In this document: positions 1-5,642 of the stretch, one piece after another
How positions within the stretch are numbered: position 1 is the stretch's first letter
Layout of the letters: each line of letters starts with the position of its first letter
Origin: FEN-1219 sp035548835
Lineage (GTDB): Bacteria > Pseudomonadota > Gammaproteobacteria > Steroidobacterales > Rariloculaceae
Direction: 5' to 3'
Assembly (NCBI GenBank): GCA_035548835.1
Contig: DASZSB010000156.1
Location: 1-10,141 of the forward strand
Length of the DNA: 10,141 nt
Program-made: the position numbers and the translations under genes
Notes under the pieces: generated by a model
The model's input: the letters and a program-made list of their open reading frames with translations, nothing else
Told to the model about the DNA's origin: nothing
The model's database searches: none

Positions 1-36
1 CGCCGGCCCGAAGATCCGACGGACGCGTGGCTCCCA

Positions 37-66
37 AGGCACTGGAGAAGGTATCCGTAAGTGCCT
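37..66. repeat. Short inverted repeat at left edge, function unknown
   Basis: Seven-base arms AGGCACT (37-43) and AGTGCCT (60-66) are perfect inverted repeats separated by 16 bases. It lies 27 bases beyond the 3' end of tRNA-Pro on the minus strand, so it could form a stem-loop in a read-through transcript. No T-run follows, so it does not look like a standard intrinsic terminator. The rest of 1-92 holds nothing I can identify. Confidence 0.25.
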
Positions 67-92
67 ACGCCAAAAGATAGACTTAGGGAAGT

Positions 93-169
93 TGGTCGGG
101 GCGACAGGATTTGAACCTGCGACCCCTTGCACCCCATGCAAGTGCGCTACCAGGCTGCGCCACGCCCCG
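93..169 (-). tRNA. tRNA-Pro (anticodon GGG)
   Basis: The minus strand folds into a complete 77-nt cloverleaf including an encoded CCA end. The acceptor stem is CGGGGCG/CGCCCCG with discriminator A. The D arm reads GCGC-AGCCTGGTA-GCGC, the anticodon stem CTTGC/GCAAG encloses the loop ATGGGGT, and the T arm is GCAGG-TTCGAAT-CCTGT. Loop position 33 is T and the anticodon is GGG, reading proline CCC and CCU codons. The anticodon loop matches E. coli proL as I recall it. It sits 67 bases after the merR stop, the position a tRNA-Pro occupies after ihfA-merR in many gammaproteobacteria. The gap carries only a weak TACACT -10-like hexamer about 12 bases before the tRNA, so it may come from read-through of the operon, from its own promoter, or both. 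Confidence 0.97.
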
Positions 170-236
170 ACCGAGGCGGCAAGTGTAGCGGCAAAGGGTG
201 GCCGCGGGTACCCGTTCGACCTGATCCGGAAGCGAA

Positions 237-593
237 TCAGCGGCGCAGCAACTTGAGAACGTCTTCGAGCTCCGCGCGCACCTGCCGGATGATCTGCTGG
301 CTCTGGCTGGTATCGCTGCGTGCTTCGTCGCCCATCAGCCGCTGGCGCGCGCCGCCGATCGTGAAGCCCTCTTCGTAGAGCAGGCTGCGGATCTGGCGGA
401 TGACGAGCACGTCCTGGCGCTGATAGTAGCGGCGGTTGCCACGCCGTTTGACGGGCTTCAGCTGCGGGAACTCCTGCTCCCAATAGCGCAGCACGTGCGG
501 CTTGACCCCGCAGAGCTCGCTGACTTCGCCGATCGTGAAATAGCGTTTTCCCGGAATCGGCGGGAGTTCGGAATTATTCCCTGGTTCCAGCAT
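237..593 (-). CDS. Short MerR-family DNA-binding regulator downstream of ihfA
   Basis: This 118-residue protein has a MerR-type winged helix-turn-helix at about residues 18-86. Visible hallmarks are YFTIGEVSELCGV (helix-turn-helix), the LRYWEQEF stretch, the RRYYQRQDV wing and FTIGGARQRL. A short C-terminal helix (about 96-118) probably serves for dimerisation. There is no C-terminal effector domain and no cysteine cluster of the metal-sensing kind, so it is not MerR, CueR or SoxR itself. Its ATG lies within the last codons of ihfA (20-base overlap, other frame) and there is no strong Shine-Dalgarno, which suggests translational coupling. A MerR-like gene in exactly this place, between ihfA and tRNA-Pro, is typical of Pseudomonas and relatives, where its target is not well defined as far as I know. 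Family assignment is secure; the regulated gene and any ligand are unknown. Confidence 0.9.
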   Translation of the reverse strand: MLEPGNNSELPPIPGKRYFTIGEVSELCGVKPHVLRYWEQEFPQLKPVKRRGNRRYYQRQDVLVIRQIRSLLYEEGFTIGGARQRLMGDEARSDTSQSQQIIRQVRAELEDVLKLLRR

Positions 594-873
594 AGGCTTC
601 GACTCGCGCTTTTAGTTTTTGGCCGGGGCGGAACGTCACGACGCGGCGAGCGGTGATTGGAATCTCCTCCCCCGTCTTCGGATTTCGTCCCGGTCGTTTG
701 TTTTTGTCACGCAAATCGAAGTTTCCGAAACCGGAAAGCTTGACTTGTTCACCCACTGCGAGCGCGGCTCTGAGGTCTTCGAAGAACGAGTCGACGAGCT
801 CCCGGGCCTCGCGTTTGTTCAGACCAAGCTCGTTGAACAACGACTCGGCCATGTCCGCTTTCGTCAGTGCCAT
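574..873 (-). CDS. ihfA: Integration host factor alpha subunit (IHF-alpha)
   Basis: This is a 99-residue protein, the same length as E. coli IHF-alpha, and close to it along the whole chain: it opens with MALTKADMAESLF and has KLSGFGNFDLRDKNKRPGRN, PKTGEEIPITARRVVTF and RPGQKLKARVE. The PGRNPKTGE arm, with its proline, inserts into the DNA minor groove and drives the sharp bend. The protein works as a heterodimer with IHF-beta (ihfB, not in this window) in nucleoid architecture, recombination and transcription control. It starts 26 bases after pheT, in the usual pheST-ihfA order. The region before the ATG has no good Shine-Dalgarno, which is somewhat odd for a highly made protein. In E. coli ihfA also has its own promoters inside pheT; I could not identify one here. 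Its 3' end overlaps the merR start. Confidence 0.98.
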   Translation of the reverse strand: MALTKADMAESLFNELGLNKREARELVDSFFEDLRAALAVGEQVKLSGFGNFDLRDKNKRPGRNPKTGEEIPITARRVVTFRPGQKLKARVEAYAGTRE

Positions 874-899
874 TTTCGTGGTTCGGCGTCCGATGACTG

Positions 900-3275
900 T
901 TAGGTTCTTATTGTGGCCCCGAGCTCACGCTCCAGCCGGAGCATGACGGCGCGCAGTGTTCTATCGGCGTCTTCGTCAGTAAGCGTGCGTGAGACGTCCT
1001 GCAAAATCAAGCCTAACGCGATGCTTTTTCGTCTTGTGTCTACGCCCTTGCCGCGGTATACGTCGAAAATCACGAGATTCTGTAACCAACTCCCCGCCGC
1101 GGTTTCCACCGTGCGCCGCAGTGATTCCGCCGACACGGTTTCATCGACGACCACCGCGAGGTCGCGCCGGATCGATGGGAACCTCGAGTAGTGCCGGAAC
1201 GCGGGCACCCGCGCACCGAAAGCGGCATCGAGTCGCAATGCGAACAGCACTCCGTTGCGCTTCTTGTCCAATCGCGGTTGCAGGTCGGGATGCAACGTGC
1301 CGATCCAGCCGACGGTGCGCTCGCCGAGCGCGATCCGCGCGGTGCGGCCCGGACATAATGCGGGATGTGTCGCCGCTTCGAAGCGAAACTCGGGGCCGCG
1401 TCCGGTCGCCCGCAGCATCGCTTCGATGTCCCCTTTGACGTCGAAGAAGTCGACCTCCGGGGCGGCGCCGTCCCAATGCTCCGGCGTCCGGCCACCGACC
1501 GCGAGCCCGGCTACGACCGTGGTCTGCGCGACGCCGGCGCCGTGCGCCTCGAACTGTGGCCCGATCTCGAAGAGCTTCAGCCGCTGGCGCTGGTGGCTCA
1601 GGTTCAAACGGGCCGCGGCGATCAATCCCGGCCACAGCGAGCGCCGCAGCACGGCCAGGTCGCTCGCGATCGGGTTGGCGAGCGCGACCGGCTCGCTTCC
1701 GGGGTTCACGGCTGCCTCGAATTCGGCGTCGATGAAGCTGTAGGTGATGGCTTCCGTGTATCCGCGCGCGACGAGCAGGTCCGCGATGCGCTCGGCCGGG
1801 ACGCTGTGCTCCGTGGCCGTCCCGAGTCGCTCCGTCGTGGCCGCAGGCGTCACCGGGACCCGGTCATAGCCGACCGTTCGCCCGACTTCCTCGACCAGGT
1901 CCTCCTCGATCGCCACGTCGAACCGGAACGGAGGCGGCGTGACCCGCCAGCCGTCGTGCTGCGCGGTCAGACGCATGCCGAGGCGTGTCAGCAGATCCGC
2001 CACCTCGGCGTCCGCCACCTCCATGCCGAGCAGGGAGCGCAGACGCTGGCGGCGTAGCACCACGTCGGCGCGTGCCGGCAGCTCGGCCGTGCGCTCGGCC
2101 ACCGTCAGTGGGCCGGGTTGTCCGCCGCAGATCGCGAGCAGCAATTCGGTCGCACGCTCGATGCCGCGCTGTTGCGCCGACGGATCGACGCCGCGCTCGA
2201 ATCGCAGCGACGCGTCCGTGTGCATGCCGTAGCGGCGCGCGCGGCCGGCGATCGCGTGCGGCGCGAAGAACGCCGACTCGAGAAACACGTCGGTCGTGGC
2301 TTCGCCGACGGCCGTGGACTGCCCACCCATGATGCCGGCGAGCCCCACGGCGCCGCGGCCGTCGGCAATCACGAGGACGTCCGGCGCGAGCTCGATGGTC
2401 TTGCCGTCGAGCAGTGTGAGCTGCTCGCCGGCGTTGCCGAACCGGGCGCGGATTCCCTTGTCGAGCTTCTGCAGGTCGTAGGCGTGCAGCGGCTGGCCGA
2501 GCTCGAGCATCACGTAGTTCGTGACGTCGACGATCGGCTGGATCGGCCGCAGGCCGGCGCGTCGCAGGCGCTCGCGCATCCAGAGCGGCGTCCTGGCGCT
2601 CGACGACAGGCCGCGTACCACGCGGCCGACGAAGCGCGGGCAGCTGGCCCCCGCCTGCAGCTCTACCGGTAGGCGGTCGTCGATGCGTTGCGCGTGCGCT
2701 GGCGGTGCCGGCTCGCGGAGCGCCAACCCACGCTTTGCGGCGAGCTCGCGCGCGATGCCGAGCACGCTGAAGCAGTCGCCGCGATTCGGCGTCACGTTGA
2801 TTTCGAAGCTGGCGTCCGCGAGCCGCAGGTGGTCGACGATCGACGTGCCCACCGGCGCGTCGGCGTCGAGCAGCAGCAGTCCCGCGCTATCGTCGACCAG
2901 GTCGAGCTCCTTGGCGGAGCACAGCATGCCGTTCGACTTGACGCCGCGCAGTTCGGCCGCGCCAATCGCCTTGCCGCCCGGCAGCTTCGCGCCGACGCGC
3001 GCGAACGGCGCCTTGATGCCGGCGGCCACGTTCGGTGCGCCGCACACGACCTGATGCTGTCCCGTGCCGTCGGCCACGATGCACACGGACAGACGGTCGG
3101 CGTTCGGGTGCCGCGCGACACTCAGGACTTCGGCGACGACCACGCCGTCGAGCGCCGCGTTGCTCGCCTCCACGCCTTCGACCTCGAGGCCCGCCGTCGT
3201 CAGATCGGCCGCAATGCGGCCGGTGTCGGCGTCGAGGTCGACGAAGTCACGCAGCCAGTCGAGATTCACGCGCAT
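900..3275 (-). CDS. pheT: Phenylalanyl-tRNA synthetase beta subunit
   Basis: This is a 791-residue protein (E. coli PheT is 795), part of the cytoplasmic alpha2-beta2 enzyme that charges tRNA-Phe. Domains in order: an N-terminal stretch (MRVNLDWLRDFVD); an EMAP-II-like OB fold at about 39-148, with HPNADRL, VCGAPN and GMLCS; the B3/B4 editing domain at about 210-390, which hydrolyses Tyr-tRNA-Phe; B5 at about 400-475; the catalytic-like core at about 480-685; and a C-terminal ferredoxin-like anticodon-binding domain from about 696, beginning YSRFPSIRRDLAVVV and ending close to ERELGATIRT. The ATG start matches the family N-terminus and is preceded by TGAGG, where the pheS stop codon overlaps the Shine-Dalgarno; the genes are 9 bases apart, so translation is probably coupled. 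No frameshift or missing domain is seen. Confidence 0.98.
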   Translation of the reverse strand: MRVNLDWLRDFVDLDADTGRIAADLTTAGLEVEGVEASNAALDGVVVAEVLSVARHPNADRLSVCIVADGTGQHQVVCGAPNVAAGIKAPFARVGAKLPGGKAIGAAELRGVKSNGMLCSAKELDLVDDSAGLLLLDADAPVGTSIVDHLRLADASFEINVTPNRGDCFSVLGIARELAAKRGLALREPAPPAHAQRIDDRLPVELQAGASCPRFVGRVVRGLSSSARTPLWMRERLRRAGLRPIQPIVDVTNYVMLELGQPLHAYDLQKLDKGIRARFGNAGEQLTLLDGKTIELAPDVLVIADGRGAVGLAGIMGGQSTAVGEATTDVFLESAFFAPHAIAGRARRYGMHTDASLRFERGVDPSAQQRGIERATELLLAICGGQPGPLTVAERTAELPARADVVLRRQRLRSLLGMEVADAEVADLLTRLGMRLTAQHDGWRVTPPPFRFDVAIEEDLVEEVGRTVGYDRVPVTPAATTERLGTATEHSVPAERIADLLVARGYTEAITYSFIDAEFEAAVNPGSEPVALANPIASDLAVLRRSLWPGLIAAARLNLSHQRQRLKLFEIGPQFEAHGAGVAQTTVVAGLAVGGRTPEHWDGAAPEVDFFDVKGDIEAMLRATGRGPEFRFEAATHPALCPGRTARIALGERTVGWIGTLHPDLQPRLDKKRNGVLFALRLDAAFGARVPAFRHYSRFPSIRRDLAVVVDETVSAESLRRTVETAAGSWLQNLVIFDVYRGKGVDTRRKSIALGLILQDVSRTLTDEDADRTLRAVMLRLERELGATIRT

Positions 3276-3284
3276 GCGCCGGCC

Positions 3285-4268
3285 TCAGTCGAACTGCTCG
3301 AGGAAGCGCAGATCGTTCTCGAAGAACGAGCGCAGATCGTCCACGCCGTAGCGCAGCATCGTGAGGCGTTCGACTCCCATGCCGAAGGCGTAGCCGCTGA
3401 ACTGCGCCGGATCGACGCCGGCGTTGCGCAGCACGTTCGGATGCACCATGCCGCAGCCGAGTATCTCGAGCCAGCGGCCCGACTCCGACCATACGTCCAC
3501 TTCCGCCGACGGCTCCGTGAACGGAAAGTACGACGGCCGAAAGCGCAGCTGGACCTCGCGCTCGAAGAACTTCGAGACGAAGTCGTAGAGCATCGACTTC
3601 AGGTTCGCGAAGCTCACGTCACGATCGATGACCAGCCCTTCGACCTGCGTGAACATCGGCGTGTGCGTGAGATCCGAGTCGCGTCGGTAGACGCGCCCCG
3701 GCGCGATCAGCCGGATCGGTGCGCCGTGCTCGCGCAGCGCGCGAATCTGCACCGGCGACGTGTGCGTGCGCAGCAGCAACCCCGAGCGCAGGTAGAACGT
3801 GTCGTGCATCGCCCGCGCCGGATGGTCCTCGGGGATGTTCAACGCGGTGAAATTGTGGAAGTCGTCCTCGACCTCGGGGCCCGTGTGCACGTCGAATCCG
3901 GCGTGAGCCAGGATTGCGATCATGCGCCGCAACGTGCGCGTGACGGGATGCAGACGCCCCGGCGTCTCGCCGCGGCCGGGCAGCGTCACGTCGATCGCGT
4001 TCGCGGCCAGCTGCGCCGCGACGCGCTGTGCTTCGAGCGCGGCACGCCGCGCTTCGATGGCGGTCTCGAGCGCGGCTTTCGCCGTGTTGATGGCTTTGCC
4101 TGCCGCCGGGATCTGGTCCGGCGGCAGCTTGCCGAGCTCGCGAAGCTCGGCGGTGAACAGCCCCTTCTTGCCGAGGAACTGCACGCGCACGGCGTCGAGC
4201 GCTGCCAAGTCCTCGGCTGCGCTGACAGCCGCTTCGGCCTGGCCCAGCAGGTCCGCGACGCCGGTCAC
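3285..4268 (-). CDS. pheS: Phenylalanyl-tRNA synthetase alpha subunit
   Basis: This 327-residue protein is the same length as E. coli PheS and carries the class II aminoacylation site. An N-terminal coiled-coil arm (about 1-90, containing VRVQFLGKKG) that contacts tRNA is followed by the catalytic domain. Visible motifs are HPARAMHDTFYL (149-160), motif 2 around GRVYRRD (191-197), FRPSYFPFTEPSAEVDVW (243-260), and motif 3 FGMGVERLTML (295-305). Alanine 294, which sets the size of the amino-acid pocket in the E. coli enzyme, is present at the same number, so normal Phe specificity is expected. The start is GTG, chosen because it matches the E. coli N-terminus in length and is preceded at 9 bases by AAGG. 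The gap to rplT is 26 bases, leaving no room for a pheM-type leader peptide and attenuator. Confidence 0.98.
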   Translation of the reverse strand: MTGVADLLGQAEAAVSAAEDLAALDAVRVQFLGKKGLFTAELRELGKLPPDQIPAAGKAINTAKAALETAIEARRAALEAQRVAAQLAANAIDVTLPGRGETPGRLHPVTRTLRRMIAILAHAGFDVHTGPEVEDDFHNFTALNIPEDHPARAMHDTFYLRSGLLLRTHTSPVQIRALREHGAPIRLIAPGRVYRRDSDLTHTPMFTQVEGLVIDRDVSFANLKSMLYDFVSKFFEREVQLRFRPSYFPFTEPSAEVDVWSESGRWLEILGCGMVHPNVLRNAGVDPAQFSGYAFGMGVERLTMLRYGVDDLRSFFENDLRFLEQFD

Positions 4269-4294
4269 CGCTCGTTACCTTTCGCCGAGGTTCT

Positions 4295-4657
4295 TCAGGC
4301 GCCTGCGAGGGCCTCTTTCGCTGCAGCAACGAGTGCGGCGAAACCTTCCTGGTCGTGCACCGCGATGTCGGCGAGGACCTTGCGATCCACCTCGATGTTC
4401 GCGAGCGAAAGTCCATTCATCAGGCGGCTGTACGACAGGCCGCTCGCGCGGGCTGCCGCGTTGATGCGCGTGATCCACAGCGCGCGAAACTCGCGCTTGC
4501 GCACCCGCCGGTCCCGGAACGCGTACTGCCCCGCCTTGATGACGGCCTGCTTGGCGGCACGGAAGACCTTGCGCCGCGCGTTGTAGTAACCCTTGGCCTG
4601 GGTCAGGACCTTCTTGTGCCGTGCCCGGGCCGTGACGCCACGTTTTACTCTGGCCAT
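4295..4657 (-). CDS. rplT: 50S ribosomal protein L20
   Basis: This 120-residue, very basic protein (E. coli L20 is 118) begins MARVKRGVTARARHKKVL and has the conserved AKGYYNARRKVFR, KAGQYAFRDRRVRKREFR and ALWITRINAAAR segments. The N-terminal extended helix threads into 23S rRNA early in 50S assembly. The globular C-terminal half, including the NGLSLANIEVDRKVLADIA stretch, is the part that in E. coli also binds the rpmI leader mRNA and represses rpmI-rplT translation. The ATG has a strong Shine-Dalgarno AAGGAG 6 bases upstream that overlaps the rpmI stop (TAAGGAG), so it is probably coupled to rpmI. Identity is not in doubt; self-regulation here is inferred from E. coli and from the stem-loops before rpmI. 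Confidence 0.98.
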   Translation of the reverse strand: MARVKRGVTARARHKKVLTQAKGYYNARRKVFRAAKQAVIKAGQYAFRDRRVRKREFRALWITRINAAARASGLSYSRLMNGLSLANIEVDRKVLADIAVHDQEGFAALVAAAKEALAGA

Positions 4658-4667
4658 TTACGTCTCC

Positions 4668-4865
4668 TTACGCGTACGGCATCTGCTGATGCAGGCCGTC
4701 GACGTCGGACTCGTGGACCTGCATCGGTCGCCCGAGCTGGCGTTTTCGCTTCGCGGACTTCTTGGTCAGGATGTGGCGCATGTGGGAATGACCGGACTTG
4801 AATCCGCCATTACCCTTCGCGCGAAAGCGCTTCGCAGCGCCGCGCTTAGTCTTCAGCTTCGGCAT
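4668..4865 (-). CDS. rpmI: 50S ribosomal protein L35
   Basis: This is a 65-residue basic protein, the same length as E. coli L35. It starts MPKLKTKRGAAKRFRAKG, contains RHILTKKSAKRKRQL and ends QMPYA (E. coli ends CLPYA). The frame stays open 31 codons upstream of this ATG, but the start at 4865 is right: it matches the family N-terminus and has Shine-Dalgarno GAGGAG at 6-7 bases. L35 sits in the large subunit. The gene is 10 bases before rplT and 121 bases after infC. That upstream gap holds strong alternative stem-loops, described separately, which may set the level of both ribosomal proteins. Confidence 0.97.
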   Translation of the reverse strand: MPKLKTKRGAAKRFRAKGNGGFKSGHSHMRHILTKKSAKRKRQLGRPMQVHESDVDGLHQQMPYA

Positions 4866-4922
4866 GTCGTTCTCCTCGATGTTTAGCCCGTTCCAGTGTT
4901 GCCTCGACTGGGCGGGCGGCCT

Positions 4923-4982
4923 GTGCCCGAGGCGCGATTGCGCACCGGGCACCTGCACTTGTCTGGTTGTATCGTGCCGGTG
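4923..4982 (-). promoter_or_regulatory. Mutually exclusive stem-loops in the infC-rpmI leader
   Basis: Reading the minus strand there are three arms. A is CACCGGCAC (4982-4974), which starts 4 bases after the infC stop. B is GTGCCCGGTG (4952-4943). C is CGGGCAC (4929-4923). A pairs with B (9 base pairs, one bulged C, 21-base loop). B also pairs with C (7 base pairs), and that hairpin has an inner GCGC-AATC-GCGC stem. B cannot do both. There is no T-run, so this is not an intrinsic terminator. In E. coli, L20 represses rpmI-rplT by binding structured mRNA in this same region; that this element does the same job is inference. Confidence 0.5.
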
Positions 4983-4986
4983 AGGT

Positions 4987-5505
4987 CTAGCGCTTGCGCG
5001 GACCGATCACCATCACCATCTGCCGCCCTTCCATGAGCGGCTGCTGTTCCACTGAGCCGACCTCTTCCAAGTCCTGCTGCACACGCTTCAGCAGGGCGGC
5101 GCCGATTTCCTGGTGGACCATCTCGCGTCCGCGGAACCTCAGCGTGACCTTGGCCTTGTCGCCGTTGGTCAGGAACTTGATGAGGTTGCGAAGCTTGACC
5201 TGGTAGTCACCCTCTTCGGTGCCCGGCCGGAATTTCACTTCCTTGACCTGGATCTGCTTCTGCTTGCGCCGTGCCGACTGAGCCTTCTTGTTCTGCTCGA
5301 ACACGAACTTGCCGTAGTCCATGATCCTGCAGACGGGGGGCTCCGCGCCGGGGGCAACTTCCACCAGATCCAGTCCGGAGCTCTCGGCGCTGCGTAGCGC
5401 CTCCTGCACCGGCATGATTCCGACCTGCTCACCGTTCGGACCGATGACGCGAACCTGCGGCGAATTGATCTCCGCGTTGCGTCTTACGCGCTTACCTTGG
5501 ACGAT
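4987..5505 (-). CDS. infC: Translation initiation factor IF-3, probable AUC start
   Basis: This is a 172-residue IF3 (E. coli has 180), which binds the 30S subunit, rejects wrong start codons and blocks early 50S joining. The N domain (about 9-75) contains LDLVEVAPGAEPPVCRIMDY. A basic linker holding ARRKQKQIQVKE leads to the C domain (about 83-172) with VKFRPGTEEGDYQVKLRNLI, LRFRGREM and the end GRQMVMVIGPRKR. Between an in-frame TGA (5527-5529) and residue 31 there is no ATG, GTG, TTG or CTG. Starting at the first ATG (5413-5415) would remove conserved N-domain sequence, including EINSPQVRVIGPNGEQVGI. The chosen ATC (5503-5505) has GAGGAG 6 bases upstream and gives a normal N-terminus. A rare AUU start is how E. 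coli infC is self-regulated. thrS, the usual upstream neighbour, is absent. Confidence 0.95.
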   Translation of the reverse strand: MVQGKRVRRNAEINSPQVRVIGPNGEQVGIMPVQEALRSAESSGLDLVEVAPGAEPPVCRIMDYGKFVFEQNKKAQSARRKQKQIQVKEVKFRPGTEEGDYQVKLRNLIKFLTNGDKAKVTLRFRGREMVHQEIGAALLKRVQQDLEEVGSVEQQPLMEGRQMVMVIGPRKR

Positions 5506-5511
5506 TCGTAG

Positions 5512-5517
5512 CTCCTC
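5512..5517 (-). promoter_or_regulatory. Shine-Dalgarno of infC (decides the ATC start)
   Basis: GAGGAG lies on the minus strand, followed by a 6-base spacer CTACGA and then ATC at 5505-5503. It is the only good ribosome-binding site between the upstream in-frame TGA and the conserved IF3 sequence, so it fixes the start to this rare codon. The first ATC in frame (5518-5520) lies just before the site and so cannot use it. Confidence 0.8.
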
Positions 5518-5610
5518 GATGCCGGCTCAAAAACATCGGCCGCGGCGTGCGGAGTCTGCAGCTCTGAAGACTGCTGACACGCTCGCCAACGGCCGGGCTA
5601 TGTCGAAACT

Positions 5611-5642
5611 GTTCGGGGACCCAGCATCAGCGCCCACCGAAC
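5611..5642 (-). promoter_or_regulatory. Stem-loop over the metalloprotease stop codon and infC leader 5' end
   Basis: GTTCGG and CCGAAC arms (plus strand 5611-5616 and 5637-5642) extend by two further GC pairs after one bulged base and enclose about 15 bases. The stem-loop spans the TGA of the metalloprotease gene (5627-5629). If the promoter proposed at 5651-5679 is real, it would also form the extreme 5' end of the infC transcript and could protect it. Only a weak T-run (AGTTTCG) follows, so a role as terminator of the upstream gene is possible but not convincing. Confidence 0.3.

Noticed and set aside
174..236. Own promoter for tRNA-Pro
   Set aside because: Only a TACACT -10-like hexamer is seen, with no acceptable -35 at 16-18 bases; not enough to call.
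237..593. MerR-type gene as a mercury or metal resistance regulator
   Set aside because: There is no C-terminal metal-binding cysteine set and no resistance genes nearby; its position matches the conserved ihfA-linked MerR-like gene.
1365..2057. 230-codon plus-strand frame opposite pheT
   Set aside because: Same reasoning: antisense to conserved PheT sequence, with low-complexity basic composition.
2688..4586. 632-codon open frame on the plus strand across pheT, pheS and rplT
   Set aside because: It crosses three unmistakable genes on the opposite strand, is rich in Arg, His and Ala and shows no domain; it is a side effect of GC bias.
4923..4952. Strong hairpin as an intrinsic terminator between infC and rpmI
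   Set aside because: The stem is strong, but the sequence after it is GC-rich with no T-run, and rpmI-rplT must be transcribed.
4866..4958. Upstream extension of rpmI by 31 codons
   Set aside because: L35 is 65 residues in the family and the internal ATG has a strong Shine-Dalgarno; the extension would be translated from the structured leader.
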